A program made the translations under genes and the position numbers. A model generated the notes under the pieces. That model was not told the origin of the DNA, did not search any database, and worked only from the letters and a program-made list of their open reading frames with translations. Source: Azospirillum thermophilum (GTDB taxonomy: Bacteria > Pseudomonadota > Alphaproteobacteria > Azospirillales > Azospirillaceae). From it: a stretch of 64,000 nt of DNA. Below are positions 46,650-55,004 of the stretch, piece after piece. The stretch is from NCBI RefSeq assembly GCF_003130795.1, contig NZ_CP029352.1:423001-487000 (forward strand), given 5' to 3'. Within the stretch, counting starts at the first letter, position 1; every line of letters starts with the position of its first letter.

Positions 46650-47939
46650 ATGGTCAAGACCCTCCTGGTCTCCGCAACGCTCGCGCTGGCGCTCGCCGCC
46701 TGCGAGCGGACGGGCGGGCTTGCCCCGGTCACCAGCGTGTCCTCCCTGCCGGAGTCGGCAGGCGGCAGCGTGACGGTGCAGAAGGGCGACAGCGCCTACC
46801 TGATCGCCAAGCGCTACAACGTGCCCTTGCGCGACCTGATCGACGCGAACCGGCTGAGCCCGCCCTACAAGCTGGAGGTCGGGCAGCGCCTGACCCTGCC
46901 GACCTCGCGGCAGTATGTGGTCCAGAAGGGCGACACGCTCTACGGCATCTCGCGGATGCACAATGTCGACGTCAGCGAGCTGACCCGCATCAACAACCTG
47001 ACGCCGCCCTATGCCGTGCAGGCCGGCCAGACGCTCCGCCTGCCGGGCGAGGGGCGCGGCGCCGGAACGGCTGTGGCCGAGGGCGGCGAGGGCGCGGGCG
47101 CCCCGGTGCCGCTCACCCCGCCGGCCGGCGGGACGGCCAGCCGCGGCTCCGTCCAGGCGACCGAACTGCCGCCGCCGGGCAGCAGCTCCGCCGGCGGTGC
47201 CTCCAGCGTCTCCGGCGTGACCGCCACGCCGCTGCCGCCGCCCAAGCCGGGCAGCGGCGCCCCCGCCACGGCCGACGCGCAGCAGCCGGGCGAGCCGGGG
47301 ACGGCCTACCAGCCGGGGCAGGCCCCGACCTATCTGCGGCCGCCCGGCTCCAAGCCGGCGGATCAGGCGCCGCAGACCGCCCCGCCGGCCGTCGCCCAGG
47401 CCCCGGTTCCCGTCCCCTCGCCGCCGCCGGCCAACCGCAACGCCCCGTCGCAGCCGCAGCAGGACGTGGCGGCGGCCGAGCCGCCGAAGGCGGACGCCGC
47501 TCCGCCGCCGCGCGGCGGCAAGCGCTTCCTGTGGCCGGTGAAGGGCAAGCTGATCTCGGGCTACGGCCCGAAGCCGGACGGCATGCACAATGACGGGCTG
47601 AACATCGCCGCGTCCAAGGGGGCGGCGGTGGTCGCCGCCGACAACGGCGTGGTGGCCTATGCCGGCAACGAGCTGCGCGGCTTCGGCAACCTGCTGCTGA
47701 TCAAGCACGCCGACGGCTGGATCACCGCCTACGCCCACCTCGACCGCATCGAGGTGGAGCGCGGGGCGAGCGTGAAGCGCGGCCAGCTCGTCGGCCGGGT
47801 CGGCCAGACCGGCTCCGTCACCAGCCCGCAGCTCCATTTCGAGCTGCGCAAGGGGAGCCAGGCCGTCGATCCCGGCGACCAGATGGAGCCGAAGCCTAGC
47901 GAAGGGGCTTCCCGAGACGACCGGCCAGGTCCTGGATGA
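46650..47939 (+). CDS. LysM/LytM-domain lipoprotein (NlpD/DipM-like, degenerate M23)
   Basis: A 429-residue predicted lipoprotein: a signal with lipobox ALALAAC (Cys18), two LysM repeats (about 40-85 and 88-133), a long Pro/Ala-rich linker and a C-terminal LytM/M23 fold. The zinc ligands look lost. The usual HxGxD motif reads NDGLN, and the HxH motif reads QLHFE, so it is more likely an amidase activator than a peptidase. ATG 46650 starts the lipoprotein signal; an in-frame GTG at 46608, overlapping the pcm stop (GTGA), would add 14 residues. The last 44 bp overlap the convergent ATPase gene. One extra C at 47895-47896 would instead give an immediate TAG after EPKP. Confidence 0.88.
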   Translation: MVKTLLVSATLALALAACERTGGLAPVTSVSSLPESAGGSVTVQKGDSAYLIAKRYNVPLRDLIDANRLSPPYKLEVGQRLTLPTSRQYVVQKGDTLYGISRMHNVDVSELTRINNLTPPYAVQAGQTLRLPGEGRGAGTAVAEGGEGAGAPVPLTPPAGGTASRGSVQATELPPPGSSSAGGASSVSGVTATPLPPPKPGSGAPATADAQQPGEPGTAYQPGQAPTYLRPPGSKPADQAPQTAPPAVAQAPVPVPSPPPANRNAPSQPQQDVAAAEPPKADAAPPPRGGKRFLWPVKGKLISGYGPKPDGMHNDGLNIAASKGAAVVAADNGVVAYAGNELRGFGNLLLIKHADGWITAYAHLDRIEVERGASVKRGQLVGRVGQTGSVTSPQLHFELRKGSQAVDPGDQMEPKPSEGASRDDRPGPG

Positions 47940-48756
47940 ACTGCCACGCGACGCGGCCGGACCGGCTGCCGCGCGTCACGGCCCATTCCACCGCCTCCGC
48001 CCGGAGCTGCTCGACCGGCAGGTCGAGTCCGAAGCGGCGGGCATAGCCGTCGATCATGGCGAAGTAGGTCGCCTGATCGCAGTTGTGGAAGCCGAGCCAC
48101 AGGCCGAAGCGGTCGGAAAGCGAGACCTTCTCCTCCACCGCCTCGCCGGGGTTGATGGCGGTCGACCGCTCGTTCTCGATCATGTCGCGCGGCATCAGGT
48201 GCCGGCGGTTGGAGGTGGCGTAGAACACGACGTTGTCCGGCCGCCCCTCGATCCCGCCTTCCAGCACCGCCTTCAGCGACTTGTAGTGCGCGTCGTCGTG
48301 GTCGAAGGACAGGTCGTCGCAGAACAGCACGAAGCGCCGCGGTTCGCCCTTCAGGCGGCCCAGCAGGCGGGGCAGGGTGGGGATGTCCTCGCGGTGGATT
48401 TCGACCAGCGCCAGGGTGCCCGGCTTCTGCGCGCAGACGACCGCATGGACCGCCTTGACCAGGGAGCTCTTGCCGGTGCCGCGCGATCCCCAGAGCAGGG
48501 CGTTGTTGGCCGGCAGCCCGGCGGCGAAGCGGCGGGTGTTGTCGAGCAGGATGTCGCGCTGCCGCTCCACCCCCTGCAGAAGGTCGATCTCCACCCGGTT
48601 CACGGCGGCGACCGGGTCGAGGCGGTCGGGGTCGGCGTGCCACACATAGGCGTCGGCGGGAGCGAGCGCCAGAGCGTCGGCCGGCGGCGGGGCGAGCCGC
48701 TCCAGCGCCTCGGCGATGCGGGTCAGCAGCGGCAGAAGTTGCGTTTCGGTGGTCAT
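47896..48756 (-). CDS. DUF815-family AAA+ ATPase
   Basis: A 286-residue ATP-binding protein of the DUF815 family, common in alphaproteobacteria beside yajC. Walker A is WGSRGTGKSSLVKAV, Walker B is FVLFCDDLSFD, sensor-like YATSNRRHLMP and the arginine-rich RDMIENE follow, and LSDRFGLWLGFHNCDQATYF and SRSGRVAWQFIQDL are family signatures. Its function is not established. It is divergent from yajC across 240 bp. Confidence 0.9.
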   Translation of the reverse strand: MTTETQLLPLLTRIAEALERLAPPPADALALAPADAYVWHADPDRLDPVAAVNRVEIDLLQGVERQRDILLDNTRRFAAGLPANNALLWGSRGTGKSSLVKAVHAVVCAQKPGTLALVEIHREDIPTLPRLLGRLKGEPRRFVLFCDDLSFDHDDAHYKSLKAVLEGGIEGRPDNVVFYATSNRRHLMPRDMIENERSTAINPGEAVEEKVSLSDRFGLWLGFHNCDQATYFAMIDGYARRFGLDLPVEQLRAEAVEWAVTRGSRSGRVAWQFIQDLAGRLGKPLR

Positions 48757-48996
48757 CGAAGTCCGGATGTTGCGCAAAATTCCATGGAAACCGGCCGCGC
48801 GCGCAGCCATCTTTCCGTCGCGATCGCACGGTATCACAGCCGGACGGCCGCACAAGCCATCCGGGAGCCGCGGGACCCCTCCGGAATCGCCCGGAATCCA
48901 TTGCATCGCGGATACGGGCGGCTATAGTCGCGGCGTCCCGGTCCGTGGCCCCGTTGGCGGCCAGGCCGTCCCGGGACCAACCACAAGGAGCTCCAG

Positions 48997-49416
48997 ATGT
49001 TCGTTTCGACGGCTTATGCACAGACCGCGGCGCCCGCCGGCGGCGGCGACATGATCGTGCAGTTCCTGCCGCTGATTCTGATCTTCGTCGTCTTCTACTT
49101 CCTGCTGATCCGTCCGCAGCAGAAGAAGATGAAGGAGCACAAGGCGATGCTCGAGGCGATCCGCCGCGGCGACCGCGTGGTGACCGGCGGCGGCATCATC
49201 GGCACCGTGATCAAGGTCGGCCCCGAGGACGAGGTGACGGTGGAGATCGCGGAGAATGTGCGCGTGCGCTGCCTGCGGTCCACCATCAACCTCGTGCTCG
49301 CCAAGACCGAACCGGCGGGCAAGGGCGGCGGCGACGCCACGACGGCCGAGGCTGACAAGCCGGCCGACGCCCCGGCCGCCGGCGGCGGGATCGGCAAGCT
49401 GTTCGGCCGCAAGTAA
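48997..49416 (+). CDS. yajC: Preprotein translocase subunit YajC
   Basis: A small membrane partner of SecDF in the Sec translocon. 139 residues. The single membrane helix (IVQFLPLILIFVVFYFLLI) is followed by RPQQKKMKEHKAML and the GDRVVTGGGIIGTVIKV beta domain, then an Ala/Gly-rich tail ending GKLFGRK. A strong AAGGAG lies 8 nt before the ATG. First gene of yajC-secD-secF. Confidence 0.97.
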   Translation: MFVSTAYAQTAAPAGGGDMIVQFLPLILIFVVFYFLLIRPQQKKMKEHKAMLEAIRRGDRVVTGGGIIGTVIKVGPEDEVTVEIAENVRVRCLRSTINLVLAKTEPAGKGGGDATTAEADKPADAPAAGGGIGKLFGRK

Positions 49417-49482
49417 CCGGTCGTGGCGCTGTCGGCCCCCGGTGGTCCGGCCGGGCCGACGTCCTACAGGATTGATTGACGC

Positions 49483-51081
49483 ATGCTGTATTTCGCGCGC
49501 TGGAAGATCTACGCGATCGTCCTGATCTGTGCCCTCGGCTTCGTGCTGAGCCTGCCCAATTTCCTCAGCCGCGAGACGCTGGCGAGCCTGCCCTCCTGGT
49601 ACGCCAACACGCGGATCTCGCTCGGCCTCGACCTGCGCGGCGGGTCGCACCTGCTGCTGGAGGTCGACATGGCCGCGGTGATCCGCGACCGGGTCGAGGG
49701 GGTGGTCGACGGCGCGCGCCAGCAACTGCGTCAGGCCAATGTCGGCTACACCGCGATCAATGCCGGCGAACGGGCGGTCACCGTCCAGCTCCGCGACCCC
49801 GCCCAGTCGGACGACGCGGTCAAGGCGCTGCGCTCGCTGGTCAACCGCGTGGGGGGCGGGGCGCTGGGCGGCGGCGTGCCCGATCTGGAGATCGCCTCCA
49901 GCGGCAGCACCGTGACCGCGACGCTGAGCGACGTGGCGCTGCGCGACCGCGCCACCCAGGCCATCGAGCAGTCGATCGAGATCGTCCGCCGCCGCATCGA
50001 CGAGACCGGCGTCAACGAGCCGATCATCGCCCGCCAGGGCACCGACCGCATCCTGGTCCAGTTGCCCGGCGTCGAGGATCCCGACCGGGTCAAGCGGCTG
50101 CTGGGCACCACCGCCAAGATGACCTTCCGCCTGGTCGACGTGAATGCCGACCCGACGACCGGCCGCGCGCCTCCGGGCTTCGAGATCCTGCCGTCGGCCG
50201 AAGGCGGGCGGACCCAGTCCAGCTACGTCGTGCGCAAGAAGATCGAGGTCGACGGCGCCAGCCTGAAGAACGCGCAGGCCTCCACCAACTCCCAGACCGG
50301 CGAGTGGGTGGTGAGCTTCGAGTTCGACAGCGTCGGCTCCAGCCGTTTCGCCGAGATCACCAAGGCCAATGTCGGCCGGCCCTTCGCCATCGTGCTCGAC
50401 AACAAGGTCATCAGCGCCCCGGTCATCCGCGAGCCGATCACCGGTGGCCGCGGCCAGATCAGCGGCAACTTCACCGCCGCCTCGGCCAACGACCTCGCCG
50501 TGCTGCTGCGCGCCGGCGCCCTGCCCGCGCCGCTGAAGGTGATCGAGGAGCGCACGGTCGGCCCCGACCTCGGCGCCGATTCGATCCGTGCCGGCCTGAT
50601 GGCGGTCGGCGTCGGCTTCGTCATGGTCTGCATCTACATGATCGCGTCCTACGGGCTGTTCGGCTCCTTCGCCTGCTTCGCCCTGCTGGTCAACATCGTG
50701 CTGACGCTGGCCGCCCTGTCGATCCTGAACGCCACGCTGACGCTGCCGGGCATCGCGGGCATCCTGCTCGGCCTCGGCCTGTCGGTGGACGCCAACATCC
50801 TGATCAACGAGCGCATCCGCGAGGAGACGAAGAAGGGCCGGGGCGTCTTCGCCTCGATGGAGGCCGGCTTCAGCCGCGCCTACAGCACCATCGTCGACTC
50901 CAACCTGACGACGGCGATCAAGATGGCGCTGCTGTTCATCTTCGGCACCGGCACCATCAAGGGATTCGCGGTCACCATCACCTTCGGAATCCTCATCTCC
51001 ATGTTCACCGCGACGGTGCTGGTGCGCCTGATGATGGTGACGTGGCTCCGCCGGACGCGCCCGGCCACCCTGCCGGTCTGA
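49483..51081 (+). CDS. secD: Protein translocase subunit SecD
   Basis: With SecF it uses the proton motive force to help complete Sec export. 532 residues. It has an N-terminal membrane helix, a large periplasmic P1 region (RISLGLDLRGGSHLLLEVD, RRRIDETGVNEPIIARQG, VQLPGV) and five C-terminal membrane segments with GIAGILLGLGLSVDANILINERIREE. It lies 11 bp upstream of secF. Confidence 0.98.
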   Translation: MLYFARWKIYAIVLICALGFVLSLPNFLSRETLASLPSWYANTRISLGLDLRGGSHLLLEVDMAAVIRDRVEGVVDGARQQLRQANVGYTAINAGERAVTVQLRDPAQSDDAVKALRSLVNRVGGGALGGGVPDLEIASSGSTVTATLSDVALRDRATQAIEQSIEIVRRRIDETGVNEPIIARQGTDRILVQLPGVEDPDRVKRLLGTTAKMTFRLVDVNADPTTGRAPPGFEILPSAEGGRTQSSYVVRKKIEVDGASLKNAQASTNSQTGEWVVSFEFDSVGSSRFAEITKANVGRPFAIVLDNKVISAPVIREPITGGRGQISGNFTAASANDLAVLLRAGALPAPLKVIEERTVGPDLGADSIRAGLMAVGVGFVMVCIYMIASYGLFGSFACFALLVNIVLTLAALSILNATLTLPGIAGILLGLGLSVDANILINERIREETKKGRGVFASMEAGFSRAYSTIVDSNLTTAIKMALLFIFGTGTIKGFAVTITFGILISMFTATVLVRLMMVTWLRRTRPATLPV

Positions 51082-51092
51082 GAGGTATCGCC

Positions 51093-52052
51093 ATGTTCCG
51101 GCTTCGCCTGGTTCCCGACAACACCAAGATCCCGTTCATGAACGGCCGCATCGCCGGCCTCGTCGTGTCGGCGGTCCTGTCGATCGCTTCGGTGGTCCTG
51201 TTCTTCTATCCCGGCCTGAACTACGGCATCGACTTCCGCGGCGGCATCGTGATCGAGGCCCGCACGCCGCAGGCCGCCGATTTCCCGTCGCTGCGCCACA
51301 CGCTGGGGCAGCTCGGCATGGGGCAGGTCGCGCTGCAGGAGTTCGGCTCGCCGCAGGACGTCCTGATCCGGCTGGAGCGCCAGCCGGGCGACGACGCCGC
51401 CCAGCAGGTGGCGGCGGACCGGGTGCGCAATACGCTGGCCCAGGCGGTGCCCGGCACGCAGGTGCGCCGCGTCGAGGCGGTCGGCGCCTCGGTCAGCGGC
51501 GAGCTGTTCGCCAACGGCATGCTGGCGCTCGGCCTCGCCATGCTGGCGATGCTGGTCTACATCTGGTTCCGTTTCGAATGGCAGTTCGGCTTCGGCGCCG
51601 TGGTGACCCTGCTGCTCGACATCACCAAGGTGGTCGGCTTCTACGCCGTCACCGGCATGCAGTTCAACCTGACGGCGATCGCGGCGATCCTGACCATCAT
51701 GGGCTATTCGGTCAACGACAAGGTGGTCGTCTATGACCGGATGCGCGAGAACCTGCGCATTTACAAGAAGATGCCGCTGCGCGACCTGATCGACCTGTCG
51801 ATCAACGAGACGCTGAACCGCACGCTCGGCACCTCCATGTGCACGCTGCTGTCGATCATCCCGCTGGCGCTGTTCGGCGGCGAGGCGTTGCAGGACTTCG
51901 GCATCGTGCTGATCTTCGGCATTTTCCTCGCCACCTCCTCGTCGATCTTCATCGCCGCCCCCATCTTGCTGTTCCTGGGCGAGAACCGGCTGCGCCGCGG
52001 CTCGCCCGACGCGTCGGCCTCCGCGTCCGGCGGTGCGGCGGCGTCCTCCTGA
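51093..52052 (+). CDS. secF: Protein translocase subunit SecF
   Basis: The SecD partner. 319 residues with six membrane helices. GLNYGIDFRGGIVIEA near the N-terminus, ILTIMGYSVNDKVVVYDRMREN and LSINETLNRTLGTSMCTLL are diagnostic. ATG 51093 follows GAGAGG. The short Ala/Ser tail ends 26 bp before the Mth938 gene. Confidence 0.98.
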   Translation: MFRLRLVPDNTKIPFMNGRIAGLVVSAVLSIASVVLFFYPGLNYGIDFRGGIVIEARTPQAADFPSLRHTLGQLGMGQVALQEFGSPQDVLIRLERQPGDDAAQQVAADRVRNTLAQAVPGTQVRRVEAVGASVSGELFANGMLALGLAMLAMLVYIWFRFEWQFGFGAVVTLLLDITKVVGFYAVTGMQFNLTAIAAILTIMGYSVNDKVVVYDRMRENLRIYKKMPLRDLIDLSINETLNRTLGTSMCTLLSIIPLALFGGEALQDFGIVLIFGIFLATSSSIFIAAPILLFLGENRLRRGSPDASASASGGAAASS

Positions 52053-52078
52053 GTCCAAGCGGGTAAGGGTCCTTCGCC

Positions 52079-52456
52079 ATGGCGGACATCACGCCGATCA
52101 TCCCCTCCGACCGGCAGGTCATCGACGGCTACGGCGGCGGGCAGATCTGCGTCTCCGGGGTGTGGCGGGACGGCAGCCTGATCGTGCTGCCCGACCGCAC
52201 CCTGTCCTGGGAGGTGGGCGACATCGCCTCCCTGTCGGCGGAGGACTTCGCGCCGGTCACCTCGGCGGAGCCGCGGGTGGAGATCCTGCTGCTCGGCTGC
52301 GGCCCGACGATGAAGCTGATTCCCCGGGCGCTGAGGCAGGCCCTGCGCGAGGCGGGGGTGGTGGTCGAGCCGATGGATACCGGCGCCGCCTGCCGCACCT
52401 ACAACGTCCTGCTGGCCGAGGGGCGGCGGGTCGGGGCCGCCCTGTTCCCGGTCTAG
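52079..52456 (+). CDS. Mth938-like domain protein (NDUFAF3/DUF498 family)
   Basis: A 125-residue protein with a single Mth938-like fold. IDGYGGGQICVSGVWRDGSLIVLPD, LLLGCGPTMKLIPRALRQAL, GVVVEPMDTGAACRTYNVLL and EGRRVGAALFPV are typical. The mitochondrial relative NDUFAF3 is a complex I assembly factor; a similar role in bacteria is inferred only. It follows secF closely, a widespread alphaproteobacterial order, and ends at the terminator that precedes intron copy 2. Confidence 0.9.
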   Translation: MADITPIIPSDRQVIDGYGGGQICVSGVWRDGSLIVLPDRTLSWEVGDIASLSAEDFAPVTSAEPRVEILLLGCGPTMKLIPRALRQALREAGVVVEPMDTGAACRTYNVLLAEGRRVGAALFPV

Positions 52457-52510
52457 GCGCGGGCGGTCCGGCGCCCGGTGGGCCGGATACGAACCGCTCC
52501 TGCCCAAATA

Positions 52511-52538
52511 AAAAGGAGCCCCGGGCGGGGCTCCTTTT
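52511..52538. terminator. Bidirectional rho-independent terminator, target of the intron
   Basis: AAAAGGAGCCCC pairs with GGGGCTCCTTTT around GGGC. An A-run on the left and a T-run on the right allow use by both strands. The group II intron begins 5 bp beyond it, the insertion habit of class C introns. Confidence 0.92.
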
Positions 52539-52930
52539 CCATGTGCGCCCAGCATGGGCGCGTTCTTGAGGGTGTAAGTCCCTCCGTAAGCTGGTCACGG
52601 CGAACGAAGAGAAGCGCAACTGCGGAAGGGCAACCGACCGTGGGAAGGAAGCGTGGATCGCAGCTGCGGGCCGATGAACAAGAACCGGATATGAGGCGGT
52701 GCCGACCAGGGCGAGCGGGCATGGAACCGCGAAGCTCTTGTGACCAAGGGTCGGTGGCGTAAATCCGGCGGTCGTGCAGCGAAGGAACGCGTTCTTACCT
52801 GGGGAGATCCCGCCTTGCGCCTGAAAGGGCGACGGCGTCGAGCCGGAGCGGGAAGTCAGCAGAGGCCATAGTAGGCGAGGCGCGAGCCGGACCGAAGGGC
52901 CGAACGAGGGAGAATGGAGTCCACCCGACG

Positions 52931-54295
52931 ATGCGTGAGGCCATGCGTCAGATGCCGGAGCGATCCGGGAGGCGGGAGAGGAGGACGGGTGAAGCCCGTC
53001 CGGAGGCCCGTCTTGACGAAGCCGAGCGCCCGCGCCGGGACACGGACGCCATGGGGCCGGGGCTGCTGGATGCGGTCCTGGCGCGAGAGAACCTTCTGCG
53101 AGCGTTGAGGAAGGTGCGGGCCAACGGGGGTGCAGCGGGAGTGGACGGCCTGGACATCGACCAGACCGCCGCACTGCTGAAGAGCCGCTGGCCGGCGATC
53201 CGCGACAGCCTGCGGGAGGGGACGTACCGGCCGCAGCCGGTGCGTCGCGTGATGATCCCGAAACCTGGGGGTGGCGAGCGCGCACTCGGCATTCCCCCGG
53301 TGACGGACCGCCTGATCCAACAGGCGATGCTGCAAGTTCTCCAGCCGATCCTCGATCCCGGCTTCAGCGACCACAGTTACGGCTTCCGTCCCGGCCGGAG
53401 TGCGCACGACGCCGTCCTTGCGGCGCAAAGCTTCGTGCAGTCCGGCCGGCGGATCGTCGTGGATGTGGACCTGGAGAAGTTCTTCGACCGGATCGACCAT
53501 GACCTTCCGATCGACCGTCTGTCCAAGAGGGTCCCGGACCCGGCCATCATCCGGCTGGTGCGGGCCTACCTGGATGCCGGCGTCATGGAGGACGATGGGG
53601 CGGTCGCACGGCGTCGGACGGGCTCCCCGCAAGGGGGACCGCTGTCGCCGCTGCTGGCCAATCTGATCCTGGACGAGGTGGACAAGGAACTGGAACGCCG
53701 GGGCCATGCCTTCTGCCGCTACGCCGACGACTGCAACGTCCATGTGCGGTCGCGTCGGGCGGGAGAGCGGGTGATGGCCCTGCTGCGGCGCCTCCATGGC
53801 CGGTTGCACCTGACGGTGAACGAAGCCAAGAGCGCCGTGGCCCCCGTCTTCGGCCGCAAATTCCTCGGCTATGCCTTCTGGGCCGGACCGAAGGGAGAGG
53901 TCAGGCGGAGGGTCGCCGACAAGGCGATCACGGCGTTCAAGGACCACATCCGCGACCTGACGCCCCGGCTGACGGGACGGTCGATGGCCGCGGTGGTGGC
54001 GAGGCTGCGCGATTTCCTGCTGGGCTGGAAAGCCTACTTCCGACTGGCGCAAACTCCAAAGGTCCGGCGAACGCTGGACGAATGGATACGCCACCGGCTG
54101 CGGGCCATTCAGCTCAAGCAGTGGAAGCGGGGGAAGACCATCTTCCGGGAACTGACGGCCAGAGGGGCCAAGCCCGCCGTCGCCCAACAAATCGCGGCCA
54201 ATGGCCGACCCTGGTGGGGCAACAGCGGCAAGCTTCTCAATGCAGTCCTCACGATCAAATGGGCAGACCAACTCGGACTGCCCAGGCTCGCATGA
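52931..54295 (+). CDS. ltrA: Group II intron reverse transcriptase/maturase, complete
   Basis: 454 residues. A basic N-terminal stretch leads to RT0 (LLDAVLARENLLRALRKVRAN), RT1 (RRVMIPKPGGGERALGIP), RT2 (YGFRPGRSAHDAV), RT3 (DVDLEKFFDRIDHD), RT4 (GSPQGGPLSPLLAN), RT5 with YADD at residues 264-267, RT6-7 (NEAKSAV, RKFLGYAFW) and the X/maturase domain (FLLGWKAYFRLAQ, HRLRAIQLKQWKRGK). There is no HNH endonuclease. All motifs are intact, so the protein could be active. Near the C terminus it has Pro and Trp where copy 1 has Arg and Arg. Confidence 0.95.
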   Translation: MREAMRQMPERSGRRERRTGEARPEARLDEAERPRRDTDAMGPGLLDAVLARENLLRALRKVRANGGAAGVDGLDIDQTAALLKSRWPAIRDSLREGTYRPQPVRRVMIPKPGGGERALGIPPVTDRLIQQAMLQVLQPILDPGFSDHSYGFRPGRSAHDAVLAAQSFVQSGRRIVVDVDLEKFFDRIDHDLPIDRLSKRVPDPAIIRLVRAYLDAGVMEDDGAVARRRTGSPQGGPLSPLLANLILDEVDKELERRGHAFCRYADDCNVHVRSRRAGERVMALLRRLHGRLHLTVNEAKSAVAPVFGRKFLGYAFWAGPKGEVRRRVADKAITAFKDHIRDLTPRLTGRSMAAVVARLRDFLLGWKAYFRLAQTPKVRRTLDEWIRHRLRAIQLKQWKRGKTIFRELTARGAKPAVAQQIAANGRPWWGNSGKLLNAVLTIKWADQLGLPRLA

Positions 54296-54309
54296 CCTCA
54301 ATCCCCCGA

Positions 54310-54341
54310 ACCGCCCGGTGCGGACCCGCATGCCGGGTGGT
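54310..54341 (+). ncRNA. Putative group II intron domain V hairpin (copy 2)
   Basis: Same sequence as in copy 1: a 9-bp lower stem, a 2-nt 3'-side bulge and a 4-bp upper stem. The domain VI-like stem GGGGGCGACC/GGTCGCCCCC follows. Its 3' flank CTATGCCGAT places an unpaired A about 8 nt from the intron end, a plausible branch point. Confidence 0.6.
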
Positions 54342-54403
54342 GTGGCAGGGGGCGACCTTCTCGGGTCGCCCCCTATGCCGATTTCGGCTGGTCGGCGGAC
54401 CGA

Positions 54404-55000
54404 TCAGGCCGGGAGCTGCCGGGCGACGAACTCCCAGTTCACCAGATTGTCCAGGAACGCCTTCACGAAATCCGCGCGGCGGTTCTGGTAGTCGACGTAG
54501 TAGGCATGCTCCCACACGTCGATGGTCAGCAGCGGCTTGTGGCCCTTGGCCAGCGGGCTGTCGGCGTTGCCGGTCTTGGCGATCTTCAGCGTGTCGCCTT
54601 CCAGGTACAGCCAGGCCCAGCCCGAGCCGAACTGGGTGATGGCGGCCTGCGACAGCTCTTCCTTGAACTTGTCCACGCTGCCGAAGGCGTCGTTGATGCG
54701 CTTCTCCAACTCCGAGGGGAGGGCGCCGCCGCCGTTCTTCTTCATGCACTGCCAGTAGAAGGTGTGGTTCCACACCTGACCGGCGTTGTTGAAGATGCCG
54801 ACCTTGCCGGCGTCGCCGGCCGACTGCTGGATCAGCTCCTCCAGGCTGGCGTTGGCCAGCGGGCTGTCCTTGGTCAGGTTGTTCAGGTTGGTGACATAGG
54901 TCTGGTGGTGCTTGTCGTGGTGCAGATGCAGGGTCTGCGACGACATGTACGGCTCGAGAGCGTCGTAGCCGTAGGGGAGCGGCGGAAGTTCGAACGCCAT
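54404..55000 (-). CDS. sodB: Superoxide dismutase (Fe type)
   Basis: Converts superoxide to oxygen and peroxide (EC 1.15.1.1). 198 residues. Metal ligands are in LHLHHDKHHQTYV (His), QVWNHTFYW (His) and DVWEHAYYVDYQN (Asp, His). FELPPLPYGYDALEPYMS and AITQFGSGWAWL fit the Fe-SOD branch. AGAGGG precedes the ATG. The start is only 4 bp after the hpnE stop, so it is the last gene of the hpnCDE-sodB unit. Its 3' side faces intron copy 2 after 21 bp. Confidence 0.96.
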   Translation of the reverse strand: MAFELPPLPYGYDALEPYMSSQTLHLHHDKHHQTYVTNLNNLTKDSPLANASLEELIQQSAGDAGKVGIFNNAGQVWNHTFYWQCMKKNGGGALPSELEKRINDAFGSVDKFKEELSQAAITQFGSGWAWLYLEGDTLKIAKTGNADSPLAKGHKPLLTIDVWEHAYYVDYQNRRADFVKAFLDNLVNWEFVARQLPA

Positions 55001-55004
55001 TCGG

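Larger units (their letters stand above)
52543..54382 (+). mobile_element. Group II intron copy 2, complete (bacterial class C type)
   Basis: An 1,840-bp element. The 5' end is GTGCG (52543), the group II consensus. About 390 nt of structured, non-coding domain I-III sequence follow, then the maturase in domain IV, a domain V-like hairpin (54310-54341), a domain VI-like hairpin (54348-54373) and an AT end (54381-54382). The 3' boundary is fixed by loss of identity with copy 1. A class C placement fits the insertion just after a terminator hairpin, the lack of an endonuclease domain and the maturase sequence. It separates the Mth938 gene from sodB. Confidence 0.93.
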
